DNA of 48,089 nucleotides from an uncultured SAR116 cluster alpha proteobacterium. GTDB taxonomy: Bacteria; Pseudomonadota; Alphaproteobacteria; Puniceispirillales; Puniceispirillaceae. Under the pieces are notes generated by a model, which saw nothing but the letters and a program-made list of their open reading frames with translations, had not been told where the DNA came from and did not search any database. The DNA lies in contig CACNQE010000012.1 in NCBI GenBank assembly GCA_902622515.1, positions 1 to 48,089 of the forward strand, written 5' to 3'. How positions within the stretch are numbered: position 1 is the first letter of the stretch; each line of letters starts with the position of its first letter. This document shows, in pieces, positions 28,461 through 37,156 of the stretch. Both the position numbers and the translations under genes were made by a program.

Positions 28461-30737
28461 ATGACCAGAACTAAACAATTTCTGCAGAAAAGCTTTTTGT
28501 TTTTTCTGGTTTTATTGATTTATGTTTTTATATCTATACAAGCTTTTGGGGAACAGGTTTCTGATATTTCAATTAGCGGAAATCAACGAGTATCAGAGGG
28601 AACTATTAGGTCCTATCTTTCCTTAGATATAGGAGATGAAATATCTTCGGATGTATTAGACGGAGCCATAGATAGGTTATTTGATACAAATCTGTTTAAT
28701 GATGTGAATATTTCAAGTGAAAATGGTCTTATAAAAATTATCGTGGCAGAAAATCCGATAATAAATAGAGTTATGGTTGAAGGAAATGATGTCTTAGACT
28801 CAGATATATTGATAGCTCAGTTAGGCATACAGCCACGTCGCGTTTATACCAAAAAAGTGGCTATCGATGGAATGCAAAAATTGCTTGAAATTTATGAACT
28901 ATCAGGACGGTTCGGAGCTTCTATTGAACCCAATATAATAGAATTAGAAAATAATCGGGTAGATCTAATCTTTGAAATTAATGAGGGCCCTTTGATTAAA
29001 ATTACCTCTATTCAGTTTAATGGTAATAAAAGCTTTTCTGACAGAAAGCTAAAACAGGTAATTGCTAGTAGAGAAAAAAGATGGTGGGCGTTACTTTCAT
29101 CAACAGATAAGTATGATGAAAATAGGCTTAAATTTGACACACGCCTTCTTAGTCAATTCTATAAAACTAGAGGATATGCCGATATTAATATAAATAGAGC
29201 CCGTGGTGGATTACTACCTGACAGGTCAGGTTTTGCTATTTCATTTATTTTAGAAGAAGGACCAATTTATAAGTTTAATAAAATTAATGTGGTATCTAAT
29301 ATAGAGAGTGTGCCAGGCGAAATTCTCTTGCCGAACATTACCTTTAAAACAGGCGATAGGTACGATGTTAGGAGAATTGAAGAGAGTTTATCGGATATTA
29401 CAAATAAACTAGGAGATTTAGGTTACGCATTTGTTAATGTAGTCCCCAACATAAAAACTAATCCCAAAAAAGAGACTCTCGATATAGAATTTAATGTAGA
29501 CCCTGCCAGAAAGAATTATGTAGAACGCATTGAAATTATTGATAATTCTCGCACAGCGGATTTTGTAATAAGAAGAGAAATGCAGCTAGTAGAAGGAGAT
29601 GCGTATAATCAGGTTAAACTCCAAAACTCCTTAAGAAATATAAGAAACTTAGGTTTTTTTAGCGATGTTTCATTAGAAAAAAAACCTGGTAGTTCAGATG
29701 AGCAATCGATAATAGAGATTGGCGTACGAGAACAGTCTACAGGTTCCTTAGCGGTTGGGTTTGGTTATTCTAGTATTGATAAGTCCTCTTTTTCTATTGG
29801 AATAAATGAGAAGAACTTTTTAGGCACTGGAAGGTCTGTTAGCTTTTCTGGCTCAGTTGCAGGAAAAAAGACAAATTTTAATCTCTCTCTTACGGAGCCT
29901 TTCTTTCTTAATAGAAATCTAAGCGCATCTGCTAATATTTTTACAAGCAAATTAGAAGGAAAATCTGTTACAACCGACCAGCAAGGAATTGGATTTGGAC
30001 TTGGTTTTAGAGCCGCAAATGATGTTTATCATAAACTTACTTACAATCTAGTAGAAAATAAGACTAATCAGACAACGAACAATTCAGCATCCTCAACAGG
30101 GGAAAATAGTGAAAAACTTGTGAGTTCAGCAATAGGGTATAAATTAGGCATCGAGAAAAGAGATAATCGCTTCGATCCATCAGACGGTTACTTCGCAGAA
30201 ATTTCAGAAACCTATTCTGGTGTTGGTGGGGATGTGAACTTTTTGAGGAGCGTGTTACGGGGTGCTTATTATAAACCCGTCTCTTTCGACAGATTTGTAC
30301 TGGGCGCCCGGGCTGAAACAGGTTACATAGACGGCTTTGATGAGAGTGTTACGCAATCTAATCGTTTCTTGCTTGGTGGAAATAAAGTTCGTGGTTTTGA
30401 TGGTAGTGGAATAGGTCCGAGAGATAATACCAGCGAAGGGGCTGTTGGTGGAAACCAATATTATGCAGGAAGCTTCGAGATTATAAGTAATGTGGGGTTA
30501 AATCCTGATTTAGGAATGCGTTGGACCCTTTTTGCTGATTATGGTTCTGCTTGGGGCACAGATTTTCCGACTGGTGTCGTTGGTGCTGAGGATGATAGTA
30601 TGAGGCAGTCTATTGGTTTCGGTATTTTGTGGGATACTGCAATTGGACCTCTGTCTTTTTATTGGGCAGACCCTGTATCAAATCAAACATATGATAAATT
30701 GAGAGAATTTCAGTTTACAATTGGCACGAGGCTGTAA
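28461..30737 (+). CDS. bamA: Outer-membrane protein assembly factor BamA
   Basis: BamA is the Omp85 core of the machine that folds beta-barrel proteins into the outer membrane. The 758-residue protein starts with a signal peptide (hydrophobic to about 29, likely cut near AFG/EQ). POTRA-like repeats follow from about residue 33 to 410, probably five. The C-terminal half is a beta-barrel with the conserved loop-6 motif KVRGFDGSGIGPRD near 650. The very last residue is Leu (FTIGTRL), whereas the barrel signal normally ends in Phe or Trp. The neighbours rseP and skp match the universal proteobacterial arrangement. Confidence 0.96.
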   Translation: MTRTKQFLQKSFLFFLVLLIYVFISIQAFGEQVSDISISGNQRVSEGTIRSYLSLDIGDEISSDVLDGAIDRLFDTNLFNDVNISSENGLIKIIVAENPIINRVMVEGNDVLDSDILIAQLGIQPRRVYTKKVAIDGMQKLLEIYELSGRFGASIEPNIIELENNRVDLIFEINEGPLIKITSIQFNGNKSFSDRKLKQVIASREKRWWALLSSTDKYDENRLKFDTRLLSQFYKTRGYADININRARGGLLPDRSGFAISFILEEGPIYKFNKINVVSNIESVPGEILLPNITFKTGDRYDVRRIEESLSDITNKLGDLGYAFVNVVPNIKTNPKKETLDIEFNVDPARKNYVERIEIIDNSRTADFVIRREMQLVEGDAYNQVKLQNSLRNIRNLGFFSDVSLEKKPGSSDEQSIIEIGVREQSTGSLAVGFGYSSIDKSSFSIGINEKNFLGTGRSVSFSGSVAGKKTNFNLSLTEPFFLNRNLSASANIFTSKLEGKSVTTDQQGIGFGLGFRAANDVYHKLTYNLVENKTNQTTNNSASSTGENSEKLVSSAIGYKLGIEKRDNRFDPSDGYFAEISETYSGVGGDVNFLRSVLRGAYYKPVSFDRFVLGARAETGYIDGFDESVTQSNRFLLGGNKVRGFDGSGIGPRDNTSEGAVGGNQYYAGSFEIISNVGLNPDLGMRWTLFADYGSAWGTDFPTGVVGAEDDSMRQSIGFGILWDTAIGPLSFYWADPVSNQTYDKLREFQFTIGTRL

Positions 30738-30784
30738 AAATTATAAAGTGAACACAATAGGCTTGTGGAAAGGAAATATTGAAT

Positions 30785-31378
30785 ATGAAAAATATTCAAC
30801 TATGCTTATTATATCTTAGCCTATACACTCTTGGATTATTTATCTTACCAAGCCAGAAAGCATATTCGCAGAATAATACTATCGCTGTTCTCCAAGATAC
30901 ATTCAATTTTGAACGATTAGCGGTTGTGAATATGGATAAGGTGTTGAGAGATGCTAAAGCAACCGAGCGTGTAAGAGAATTATTAGACAACAAACGTGAA
31001 GAATTTCAAAATGATTTTGCGATGCGAGAGGCAAACCTCCTGCAAATAGAGAAGGATTTGCAATCAAAGAGAACTATTCTATCAGAAGAGGCATATCGTG
31101 CTGAAGTTAACCAATTTCAAAATGAAGTTGCATCCATACAGCAGGAAATTCAATTTAAACGTCAGGCTCTTGATAAAGCATTTCAAGAGGCACAAGATGA
31201 AATAAAATCCTTAGCGGCAGAAATTGTAACAGAAATTGCAGGTCAACAAAAGTTGGATGTTGTTCTGAACAAAAATGCTGCACTTGTATTTAGGCAAGAC
31301 TTGGATATTACGGAAATTGTTATAATCAAGTTGAATGAACGTACTAAAAACGCCCGCTTAGAAATACAGGAAGAATAA
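30785..31378 (+). CDS. skp: Periplasmic chaperone Skp/OmpH family
   Basis: Skp holds unfolded outer-membrane proteins in the periplasm for delivery to BamA. The 197-residue protein has an N-terminal signal peptide (MKNIQLC followed by a hydrophobic stretch, cut near KAYSQ). It then runs into a long, charged, heptad-like coiled coil (about 65-150), as in the tentacles of the Skp trimer, and ends in a short conserved strand region (LDVVLNKNAALVF). I chose the ATG at 30785, 10 bases after an AGGA site, over a TTG at 30779. It lies between bamA and lpxD, the usual context. Confidence 0.9.
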   Translation: MKNIQLCLLYLSLYTLGLFILPSQKAYSQNNTIAVLQDTFNFERLAVVNMDKVLRDAKATERVRELLDNKREEFQNDFAMREANLLQIEKDLQSKRTILSEEAYRAEVNQFQNEVASIQQEIQFKRQALDKAFQEAQDEIKSLAAEIVTEIAGQQKLDVVLNKNAALVFRQDLDITEIVIIKLNERTKNARLEIQEE

Positions 31379-31379
31379 G

Positions 31380-32432
31380 TTGGTGATTGTGGATCAGTGT
31401 TTTTTTCCCGAAGCAAAGTCAGTATCAGTCTCCAAAATATTAGATTTGGATATATGTTTGCTGCATAAGGGTGATCCAAAATTTATTGTCCAAAATGTGG
31501 GCCAAATTAAAGAAGCTCGTCCAAATATGTTAATCTTTGCTGTTCGTAAGGAACTGATTGCTTCTTTAGAATTATCTAAAGGCTATGCGTTAATTACTAC
31601 ATCAGAGATAATAAAAGAATTTGGTAAAAATATTTTGTCAGGGGCAGGTGTAATCTTTATGTCGAAAAATCCAAAATTTGCTTTTGCTCAAATCTGTTCG
31701 TTAATGTTTTCAAGCGAGGCAAATAAAAGCGTTATTCACCCTACTGCACAGATTGATGAAAGTGCAAACATTGCGAATGATGTCTCTATTGGTCCCTTTT
31801 GTTATGTTGCTGCGGGCGTAACCATTGGTAAAGGCAGTGTTCTTGGAATTGGTGTCTGTTGTAAGTCTTCAATAATGATTGGTGAAAACTGTCATATAGA
31901 AGATTATGTAACGATAGAGAGAGCTATTATAGAAGATAACGTATCAATTGGACAACATACTGTTATTGGCAAAGAAGGTTTTGGTTTTGAGGCCAATGAA
32001 GAAGATATTCAGAGGTTTCCCCATTTAGGCCGTGTTCTAATTGGCAAAAAATCAAGCATCGGCGCTAATTGCTGTATTGATAGGGGGACGCTACAAGACA
32101 CAATTATTAATGAATTGGTATTGATCGATAATCTTGTTCATATCGCACACAATGTTGAGATTGGAAAAAAAACAATAATTCTTGCTCAAGTAGGTATTGC
32201 TGGTAGCAGCATAATAAAGGAAAATTGTATTATAGGTGGTCAAGCTGGAATAGCAGACCACACTGAAATCCCCCCAAATACGACGATTTTATCGCGTTCA
32301 GGCGTCACAAAGTCAATAGAAACACCTGGGGTATATGCAGGTTTTCCAGCGAAAACATCAACAAACTTTTGGCGCGAGCAGGCAATTCTTCGTCAGTTAG
32401 CAAAAAATAATAAAAAAAATAGGTTTAAGTAA
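31380..32432 (+). CDS. lpxD: UDP-3-O-acylglucosamine N-acyltransferase
   Basis: LpxD adds the second, N-linked hydroxyacyl chain to UDP-3-O-acyl-glucosamine in lipid A synthesis, using hydroxyacyl-ACP. The 350-residue protein has an N-terminal uridine-binding domain (about 1-100). A left-handed beta-helix of hexapeptide repeats follows (about 110-320), with the catalytic His region NLVHIAHNVEIG near 250. The start is uncertain: TTG at 31380, GTG at 31383 and GTG at 31389 are in frame, and the AGGAAG site at 31368 suits the first two. It begins one base after the skp stop and ends directly before fabZ. Confidence 0.93.
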   Translation: MVIVDQCFFPEAKSVSVSKILDLDICLLHKGDPKFIVQNVGQIKEARPNMLIFAVRKELIASLELSKGYALITTSEIIKEFGKNILSGAGVIFMSKNPKFAFAQICSLMFSSEANKSVIHPTAQIDESANIANDVSIGPFCYVAAGVTIGKGSVLGIGVCCKSSIMIGENCHIEDYVTIERAIIEDNVSIGQHTVIGKEGFGFEANEEDIQRFPHLGRVLIGKKSSIGANCCIDRGTLQDTIINELVLIDNLVHIAHNVEIGKKTIILAQVGIAGSSIIKENCIIGGQAGIADHTEIPPNTTILSRSGVTKSIETPGVYAGFPAKTSTNFWREQAILRQLAKNNKKNRFK

Positions 32433-32888
32433 ATGTGTAATACATTCGAAATGGATTATCGAGATATAGAATTAACAATACCACATCGTCCTCCTTTCCT
32501 TCTTATTGATAAAATTATTAAAATTAATCCAGGGCAGTCTGCCATTGGTATAAAAGCAGTAAGTGGTGGTGAACCCTATTTCAAAGGACATTTCCCTGGT
32601 AATCCTGTTATGCCAGGTGTTCTAATTATTGAGTCCTTTGCACAAGTAGCTAGTTGCATGTTTGCAAAGTCGATGCCCGACGAAACAGAAGGAAAATTAT
32701 TTTTTTTGACAACTGTTGATAAGGCTAGGTTTAGAAATCCCGTTCGGCCTGGAGATTTGCTTTATTTAAAAATAGAAAAAATCAGTGGAAAAGGGCCATT
32801 GCAAAAATTTAACGGCATCGCAGAGGTTGATGGTAAAAAAATGGCTCAGGCAGAATTATCCGCTATGGTTGTTTCTAAAAAAGCATAA
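32433..32888 (+). CDS. fabZ: (3R)-hydroxyacyl-[ACP] dehydratase FabZ
   Basis: FabZ dehydrates 3-hydroxyacyl-ACP in fatty-acid elongation and competes with LpxA/LpxD for the same substrate. The 151-residue hotdog-fold protein has IPHRPPFLLIDKI (16-28) and YFKGHFPGNPVMPGVLIIESFAQ (49-71), with catalytic His53 and Glu67. The ATG at 32433 directly follows the lpxD stop. A second ATG at 32451 would give a more typical, shorter N-terminus and cannot be excluded. The lpxD-fabZ-lpxA-lpxI-lpxB cluster places the control point between phospholipid and lipid A synthesis in one transcript. Confidence 0.96.
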   Translation: MCNTFEMDYRDIELTIPHRPPFLLIDKIIKINPGQSAIGIKAVSGGEPYFKGHFPGNPVMPGVLIIESFAQVASCMFAKSMPDETEGKLFFLTTVDKARFRNPVRPGDLLYLKIEKISGKGPLQKFNGIAEVDGKKMAQAELSAMVVSKKA

Positions 32889-32920
32889 AGTTTTAAAAAA
32901 ATTAAAAAATAGGACGATAA

Positions 32921-33739
32921 ATGTCTTTAAATATCCACCCAAGTGCAATAATTCATAAAAATGCCAAGTTAGGAAAAAACGTAACAATAGGTGCATACTG
33001 TGTTATCGGAGATAATGTTGTCTTGCATGATAATGTCGTTTTGCACTCTCACGTCGTGATTGAGGGGCCAACATCAATTGGAAATAATACAGAGATATTC
33101 CAATTTTCAGTATTGGGGACTTCTGCGCAACACCTTATGTTTAAGGGTGAACTGGCCACATTAGAAATTGGAGAAAATAACATTATTCGAGAAAAAGTTT
33201 CTATTCATCGAGGCACAAAAATTGGCGGAATGAAAACGATTATTGGTAACAATAATTTTATTCTCGCAGACTGTCACATTGCTCATGACTGTTATGTTGG
33301 AAATAATAATATAATGGCTAATGGGGTTGCTTTGGGAGGGCATGTTAATTTAGGAAATAATTGTAATATTGGTGCGTTTTCTGCAGTACATCAGTTTGTG
33401 AGGATTGGTGATGTGGTCATGATTGGCGCAATGGCAAAAGTAACAGAGGATATTATTCCATATGCAATAGCAGATGGTATGCCATGCAGATTACGTCGGG
33501 TAAATACAATTGGTCTTCAGCGGGCAGGTTTTTCAAAAGAAAAAATCTTAGATATCAGAAGTATTTTTAAAATATTATTTAACGGTAAGAAGGAGTTTTC
33601 GTCACGCGTTCAAGAGGCAAAAAAATCTATTGGTAAACATAATGTCCTTGCTGCAAATTTATTACAATTTATTGACTCTGCCAATGATAGACCCATTTGT
33701 ATGCAGAGCAAGGCAAATGATTTAAAAATGGATTACTAA
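32921..33739 (+). CDS. lpxA: Acyl-ACP-UDP-N-acetylglucosamine O-acyltransferase
   Basis: LpxA performs the first step of lipid A synthesis, moving a 3-hydroxyacyl chain from ACP to the 3-OH of UDP-GlcNAc. The 272-residue protein is a beta-helix of hexapeptide repeats (about 5-190) followed by a helical C-terminal domain. The catalytic histidine lies in CHIAHDCYVG (His122, equivalent to His125 in E. coli). An AGGA site precedes the ATG. The stop codon abuts the ATG of lpxI without a spacer, so the two are coupled. Confidence 0.97.
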   Translation: MSLNIHPSAIIHKNAKLGKNVTIGAYCVIGDNVVLHDNVVLHSHVVIEGPTSIGNNTEIFQFSVLGTSAQHLMFKGELATLEIGENNIIREKVSIHRGTKIGGMKTIIGNNNFILADCHIAHDCYVGNNNIMANGVALGGHVNLGNNCNIGAFSAVHQFVRIGDVVMIGAMAKVTEDIIPYAIADGMPCRLRRVNTIGLQRAGFSKEKILDIRSIFKILFNGKKEFSSRVQEAKKSIGKHNVLAANLLQFIDSANDRPICMQSKANDLKMDY

Positions 33740-34573
33740 ATGTTAAGTCAACTCAAGTCATTTAGTAAATTTGGAGTTATATGCGGTAGTGGAAAGGAAC
33801 CGCTTAGAATAGCAAAATTACTCTCAGAGGCTGGTAATTCAGTTTTTATTATTAGGTTACTTGGTGAGGCAGATGCAGATTATTCCGATTTCACCCAAAT
33901 AGAACTGAGTATAGGCCAATTAGAAAAAATGGCGAAGGAACTTGTAAAAAAAGGCTGTACTGAAGTAATTTTATCCGGAAAGATTAATAATTTATCTTTG
34001 TTCAAAATCAAACCAGACTTTACTGCGCTGAAAATATTATCTCAGAAAGGTCAAATGGGTGACAACAGCCTTTTAAAAAAGGTTTCGAAATTTTTTGAAA
34101 GAAAAGGATTCAATGTCATACCCCAAGATGAAATTAGTCCAAGGGAATTTCTTCCAAAAGGATATGTCTTTGGAGAAAGACCAAAAGGTAGAATACTTGA
34201 GGATATAAAAATTGGTATCAACTTCCTGGAACAATCTAGTTTTTTTGATATCGGGCAGTCATTGGTTATCCAGTCTGGTAGAATTATTGCAGTAGAGGCT
34301 GTTGAAGGTACCGACGAAATGATTAGGAGAGCAGAAAAGTTAATTGATTTGGATAATTCACCAGCTATTTTCATAAAAATGGCAAAAAAAAATCAATCTC
34401 TTTATCACGATTTACCAGTATTTGGACTAAATACTATAAAACGATTGGATGCGTGTAACATCAAATTCGTTTGTTTACACGCTATAAATTGTAAACTTGC
34501 TGAAAGTTTAACTGATATTGAGGCTGGCTTATTAATTTCGGGAATTAGTTTGTGCGCCGTTGATTATGGGTGA
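33740..34573 (+). CDS. lpxI: UDP-2,3-diacylglucosamine pyrophosphatase LpxI
   Basis: LpxI hydrolyses UDP-2,3-diacylglucosamine to lipid X and UMP. It is the alphaproteobacterial replacement for LpxH and was long known as DUF1009. The 277-residue protein has FGVICGSGKEPLRIAK at the N-terminus, GQMGDNSLLKKVSKFFERKGF near 97-118, and a C-terminal half with AVEGTDEMIRRA near 191-202, all typical. Presence of LpxI rather than LpxH supports the taxonomic call. It begins directly after lpxA and overlaps lpxB by eight bases. Confidence 0.93.
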   Translation: MLSQLKSFSKFGVICGSGKEPLRIAKLLSEAGNSVFIIRLLGEADADYSDFTQIELSIGQLEKMAKELVKKGCTEVILSGKINNLSLFKIKPDFTALKILSQKGQMGDNSLLKKVSKFFERKGFNVIPQDEISPREFLPKGYVFGERPKGRILEDIKIGINFLEQSSFFDIGQSLVIQSGRIIAVEAVEGTDEMIRRAEKLIDLDNSPAIFIKMAKKNQSLYHDLPVFGLNTIKRLDACNIKFVCLHAINCKLAESLTDIEAGLLISGISLCAVDYG

Positions 34574-35729
34574 AAAATGCTATTACATTCTTGCTGGTGA
34601 AACCTCTGCAGATATTCTAGCTGCGCAACTTATGTGTGCTATAAAAAAAAATAGTAGTGGGCCAATTAATTGGATTGGTATAGGTGGCGAGCGAATGGAG
34701 CAACTTGGTCTCAACTCTTACAGACCTATCTCGGAGTTATCTGTGATTGGTATTTTGGATGCTACTTCCTCTTATTTTACCCTATTACAAATAGCAAAAG
34801 AACAGGTTAAGCAAATTATCCAGTCTCGACCAAAGGCAATTTTTACCGTTGATACCAAACAGTTTTCACTTAAGTTTGCAAAACTACTCCGAAGAGAAAT
34901 GGATAAGGTGGGTTGGCATGTGCCAATTATTCAGTTTGTAGCTCCAACAGTTTGGGCATGGGGGGCATGGAGGGCAAAAAAGTTTGAAGAAGTTTTTGAC
35001 GCTATATTTTGTTTATTTCCATGTGAGCCGCCCTATTTCAACGCACAGAAAACAGACGCAATTTTTGTCGGGCATCCTGAAGGGTACAAAAAACTTCAGT
35101 TAAACAAGGAAATTACATCTGTTTCTCAATTAAAAAAAATTGATTATATTGGGCTATTACCTGGGAGCAGGAGGAGAGAGATAGCCTTTAATCTCCCCAT
35201 AATACTAAAATCAGCAGAATTATTTTTTAAGAAATTTCCAAAGTGTCGCTTTATCTTACCTACCACATCAAGTCTTAAAAAGGAGATAAAGGAGAAGGTA
35301 CAAAAATATTATTTTCCTATTGAGATTGTGGAAGGGACAGAAGATTTCGAGAAAAGCTTATCTGCGATGTCTGCAGCAATTTGTGTTTCCGGCACGGCAA
35401 CTCTTCAGTTAAGCTTGAGGGGCATTCCGGCAGTGACCTGCTATAAAACCAGTTCTCTAAATTTCTTTTTAATGCGACTTTTATTTAAACAAAAGGATCC
35501 TATTCTTCCTAACATTCTTCTTCAGAAAAAAGTATATCCCTGTTTTCTTCAATCAAAACAAACATCAGCTAATCTAGCTGCAGCATTGATTGATATTTAT
35601 AATAATATTGATTTTGAAAATAATAAAATGAGAAAAAATTCAGAGTTTTTGCAGAAAATGTTGAGAGTAAAGGGTGAAAACTTTGAAAGCGCTATTGTGC
35701 ATTATTTAAAAAAAATGAATATAACATAA
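34566..35729 (+). CDS. lpxB: Lipid A disaccharide synthase
   Basis: LpxB condenses UDP-2,3-diacylglucosamine with lipid X to form the beta-1,6 disaccharide backbone of lipid A. The 387-residue glycosyltransferase (GT19) shows AGETSADILAAQLM near the N-terminus, IGIGGERMEQLGL, FVAPTVWAWGAWRAKK near 120-135, LLPGSRRREIAFNLP near 195-210, and SGTATLQLSLRGIPAVTCYK near 275-295. I chose ATG at 34566 over a TTG two codons earlier. It ends the plus-strand run, with its stop only three bases from the stop of convergent gltA. Confidence 0.96.
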   Translation: MGEKCYYILAGETSADILAAQLMCAIKKNSSGPINWIGIGGERMEQLGLNSYRPISELSVIGILDATSSYFTLLQIAKEQVKQIIQSRPKAIFTVDTKQFSLKFAKLLRREMDKVGWHVPIIQFVAPTVWAWGAWRAKKFEEVFDAIFCLFPCEPPYFNAQKTDAIFVGHPEGYKKLQLNKEITSVSQLKKIDYIGLLPGSRRREIAFNLPIILKSAELFFKKFPKCRFILPTTSSLKKEIKEKVQKYYFPIEIVEGTEDFEKSLSAMSAAICVSGTATLQLSLRGIPAVTCYKTSSLNFFLMRLLFKQKDPILPNILLQKKVYPCFLQSKQTSANLAAALIDIYNNIDFENNKMRKNSEFLQKMLRVKGENFESAIVHYLKKMNIT

Positions 35730-35732
35730 ATA

Positions 35733-37040
35733 TTACCTATCAGCCATCGGTATAAAGTTCCGATTTACAGGACCGGTATAAAGTTGTCTAGGCCTTCCAA
35801 TACGATACATGGGGTCTTCAATCATTTCTTTCCATTGTGATATCCAACCAACTGTTCTAGCAATTGCAAAAAGAACCGTAAACATAGATGTTGGAAATCC
35901 CATCGCCTTAAGTATTATACCTGAGTAAAAGTCAACATTTGGATAGAGTTTTTTGTCAATAAAATATTGGTCATTTAAGGCCATATTTTCTAATTCCATT
36001 GCAAGTTCAAGCAGTGGATCATTTATACCAAGTTTATTCAGTACATCATGACAAGATTGTCTCATTACTTTAGCCCTAGGGTCAAAGTTCTTGTAAACAC
36101 GATGTCCAAATCCAAAAAGCCGGAAAGAGTCTTCCTTATCACGTGCACGATTTACATATTCCGAAATATTTGATTTGTTACCTATTTCTTGTAACATATT
36201 TAAAACAGCTTCGTTGGCACCACCGTGAGCAGGGCCCCACAGCGAGGCAATACCGGCAGCTATACATGCAAATGGATTTGCGCCAGAAGACCCGGCAAGT
36301 CGAACTGTAGAGGTGGATGCATTCTGCTCATGGTCTGCATGCAAAATTAATATTTTATCCATGGCGCTTGATATTATTGGATCTGGAATATAATCTTCTG
36401 CTGGAACTGAAAAACACATCTGAAGAAAATTTTCAGCGTAATTAAGGCTATTTTTGGGGTAGTTAAACGGTTGGCCAATTGAATATTTGTATGCCATTGC
36501 TGCTAGAGTAGGCATTTTTGCAATTAGCCTACGCGATGCTATCATTCTCTGATGAGGGTCTTGAATATCAGTAGAGTCGTGATAAAAAGCCGATAATGCT
36601 CCCGTTACACCACATAAAATTGCCATTGGGTGAGCATCTCTCCGAAACCCTCTAAAAAACGTAGATATCTGTTCGTGCACCATGGTATGAAATGTGATTG
36701 CATTAACAAATTCCTCTTTTTCTGCACTATTTGGCAATTCACCATTTAAAAGAAGGAAAGCTAACTCCAAAAAGTCAGATTTTTCTGCAAGTTCTTCTAT
36801 AGAATAGCCTCGGTGGAGAAGAATACCTTCGTCGCCATCAATATAAGTTAATTCAGAGACACAAGAGCCAGTGACGCCATAACCCGGGTCAAAAGTAAAT
36901 TTATTTGATGCTCCATAGAGTGTTCTCACATCAATAACATCTGGGCCAATTGTCCCTTTCATTACTGGAAGTTTAACCGACTCGCCAGTCAGGTCGTCGG
37001 TCAGTGTCATTGTATGTTCACTATGCTGCAACTTATTCAT
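35733..37040 (-). CDS. gltA: Citrate synthase
   Basis: GltA condenses acetyl-CoA and oxaloacetate to citrate, starting the TCA cycle. The 435-residue protein is the type II (hexameric, Gram-negative) form, with an N-terminal beta domain (about 1-60). Catalytic-site blocks are [29 protein letters not shown], and [16 protein letters not shown] with the second active-site histidine. A GGGGA site lies six bases before the ATG. It has its own strong promoter downstream of gltX, overlapped by a 16-base palindrome. It is tail to tail with lpxB. Confidence 0.97.
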   Translation of the reverse strand: MNKLQHSEHTMTLTDDLTGESVKLPVMKGTIGPDVIDVRTLYGASNKFTFDPGYGVTGSCVSELTYIDGDEGILLHRGYSIEELAEKSDFLELAFLLLNGELPNSAEKEEFVNAITFHTMVHEQISTFFRGFRRDAHPMAILCGVTGALSAFYHDSTDIQDPHQRMIASRRLIAKMPTLAAMAYKYSIGQPFNYPKNSLNYAENFLQMCFSVPAEDYIPDPIISSAMDKILILHADHEQNASTSTVRLAGSSGANPFACIAAGIASLWGPAHGGANEAVLNMLQEIGNKSNISEYVNRARDKEDSFRLFGFGHRVYKNFDPRAKVMRQSCHDVLNKLGINDPLLELAMELENMALNDQYFIDKKLYPNVDFYSGIILKAMGFPTSMFTVLFAIARTVGWISQWKEMIEDPMYRIGRPRQLYTGPVNRNFIPMADR

Positions 37041-37104
37041 TTTTTTCCCCAGTAAGTTAAATGTAAAAACAAAACAAATTAAGGTTTCGCTTATTTTCTT
37101 ATGT

Positions 37105-37156
37105 AAAATATCGATATTTTGAACTTATTATATCCATAATAAAGAATTAAATGCAA
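37105..37156 (-). promoter_or_regulatory. gltA promoter with perfect palindrome at the expected start site
   Basis: On the minus strand TTGCAT (37156-37151, overlapping the gltX stop) is followed after 18 bases by a perfect -10 TATAAT (37132-37127). The palindrome AAAATATCGATATTTT (37105-37120) begins where transcription should start. A repressor bound there would block the promoter or early elongation. No known regulator's box is recognised. The palindrome is AT-rich with a CG centre, so chance is possible. Confidence 0.55.
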
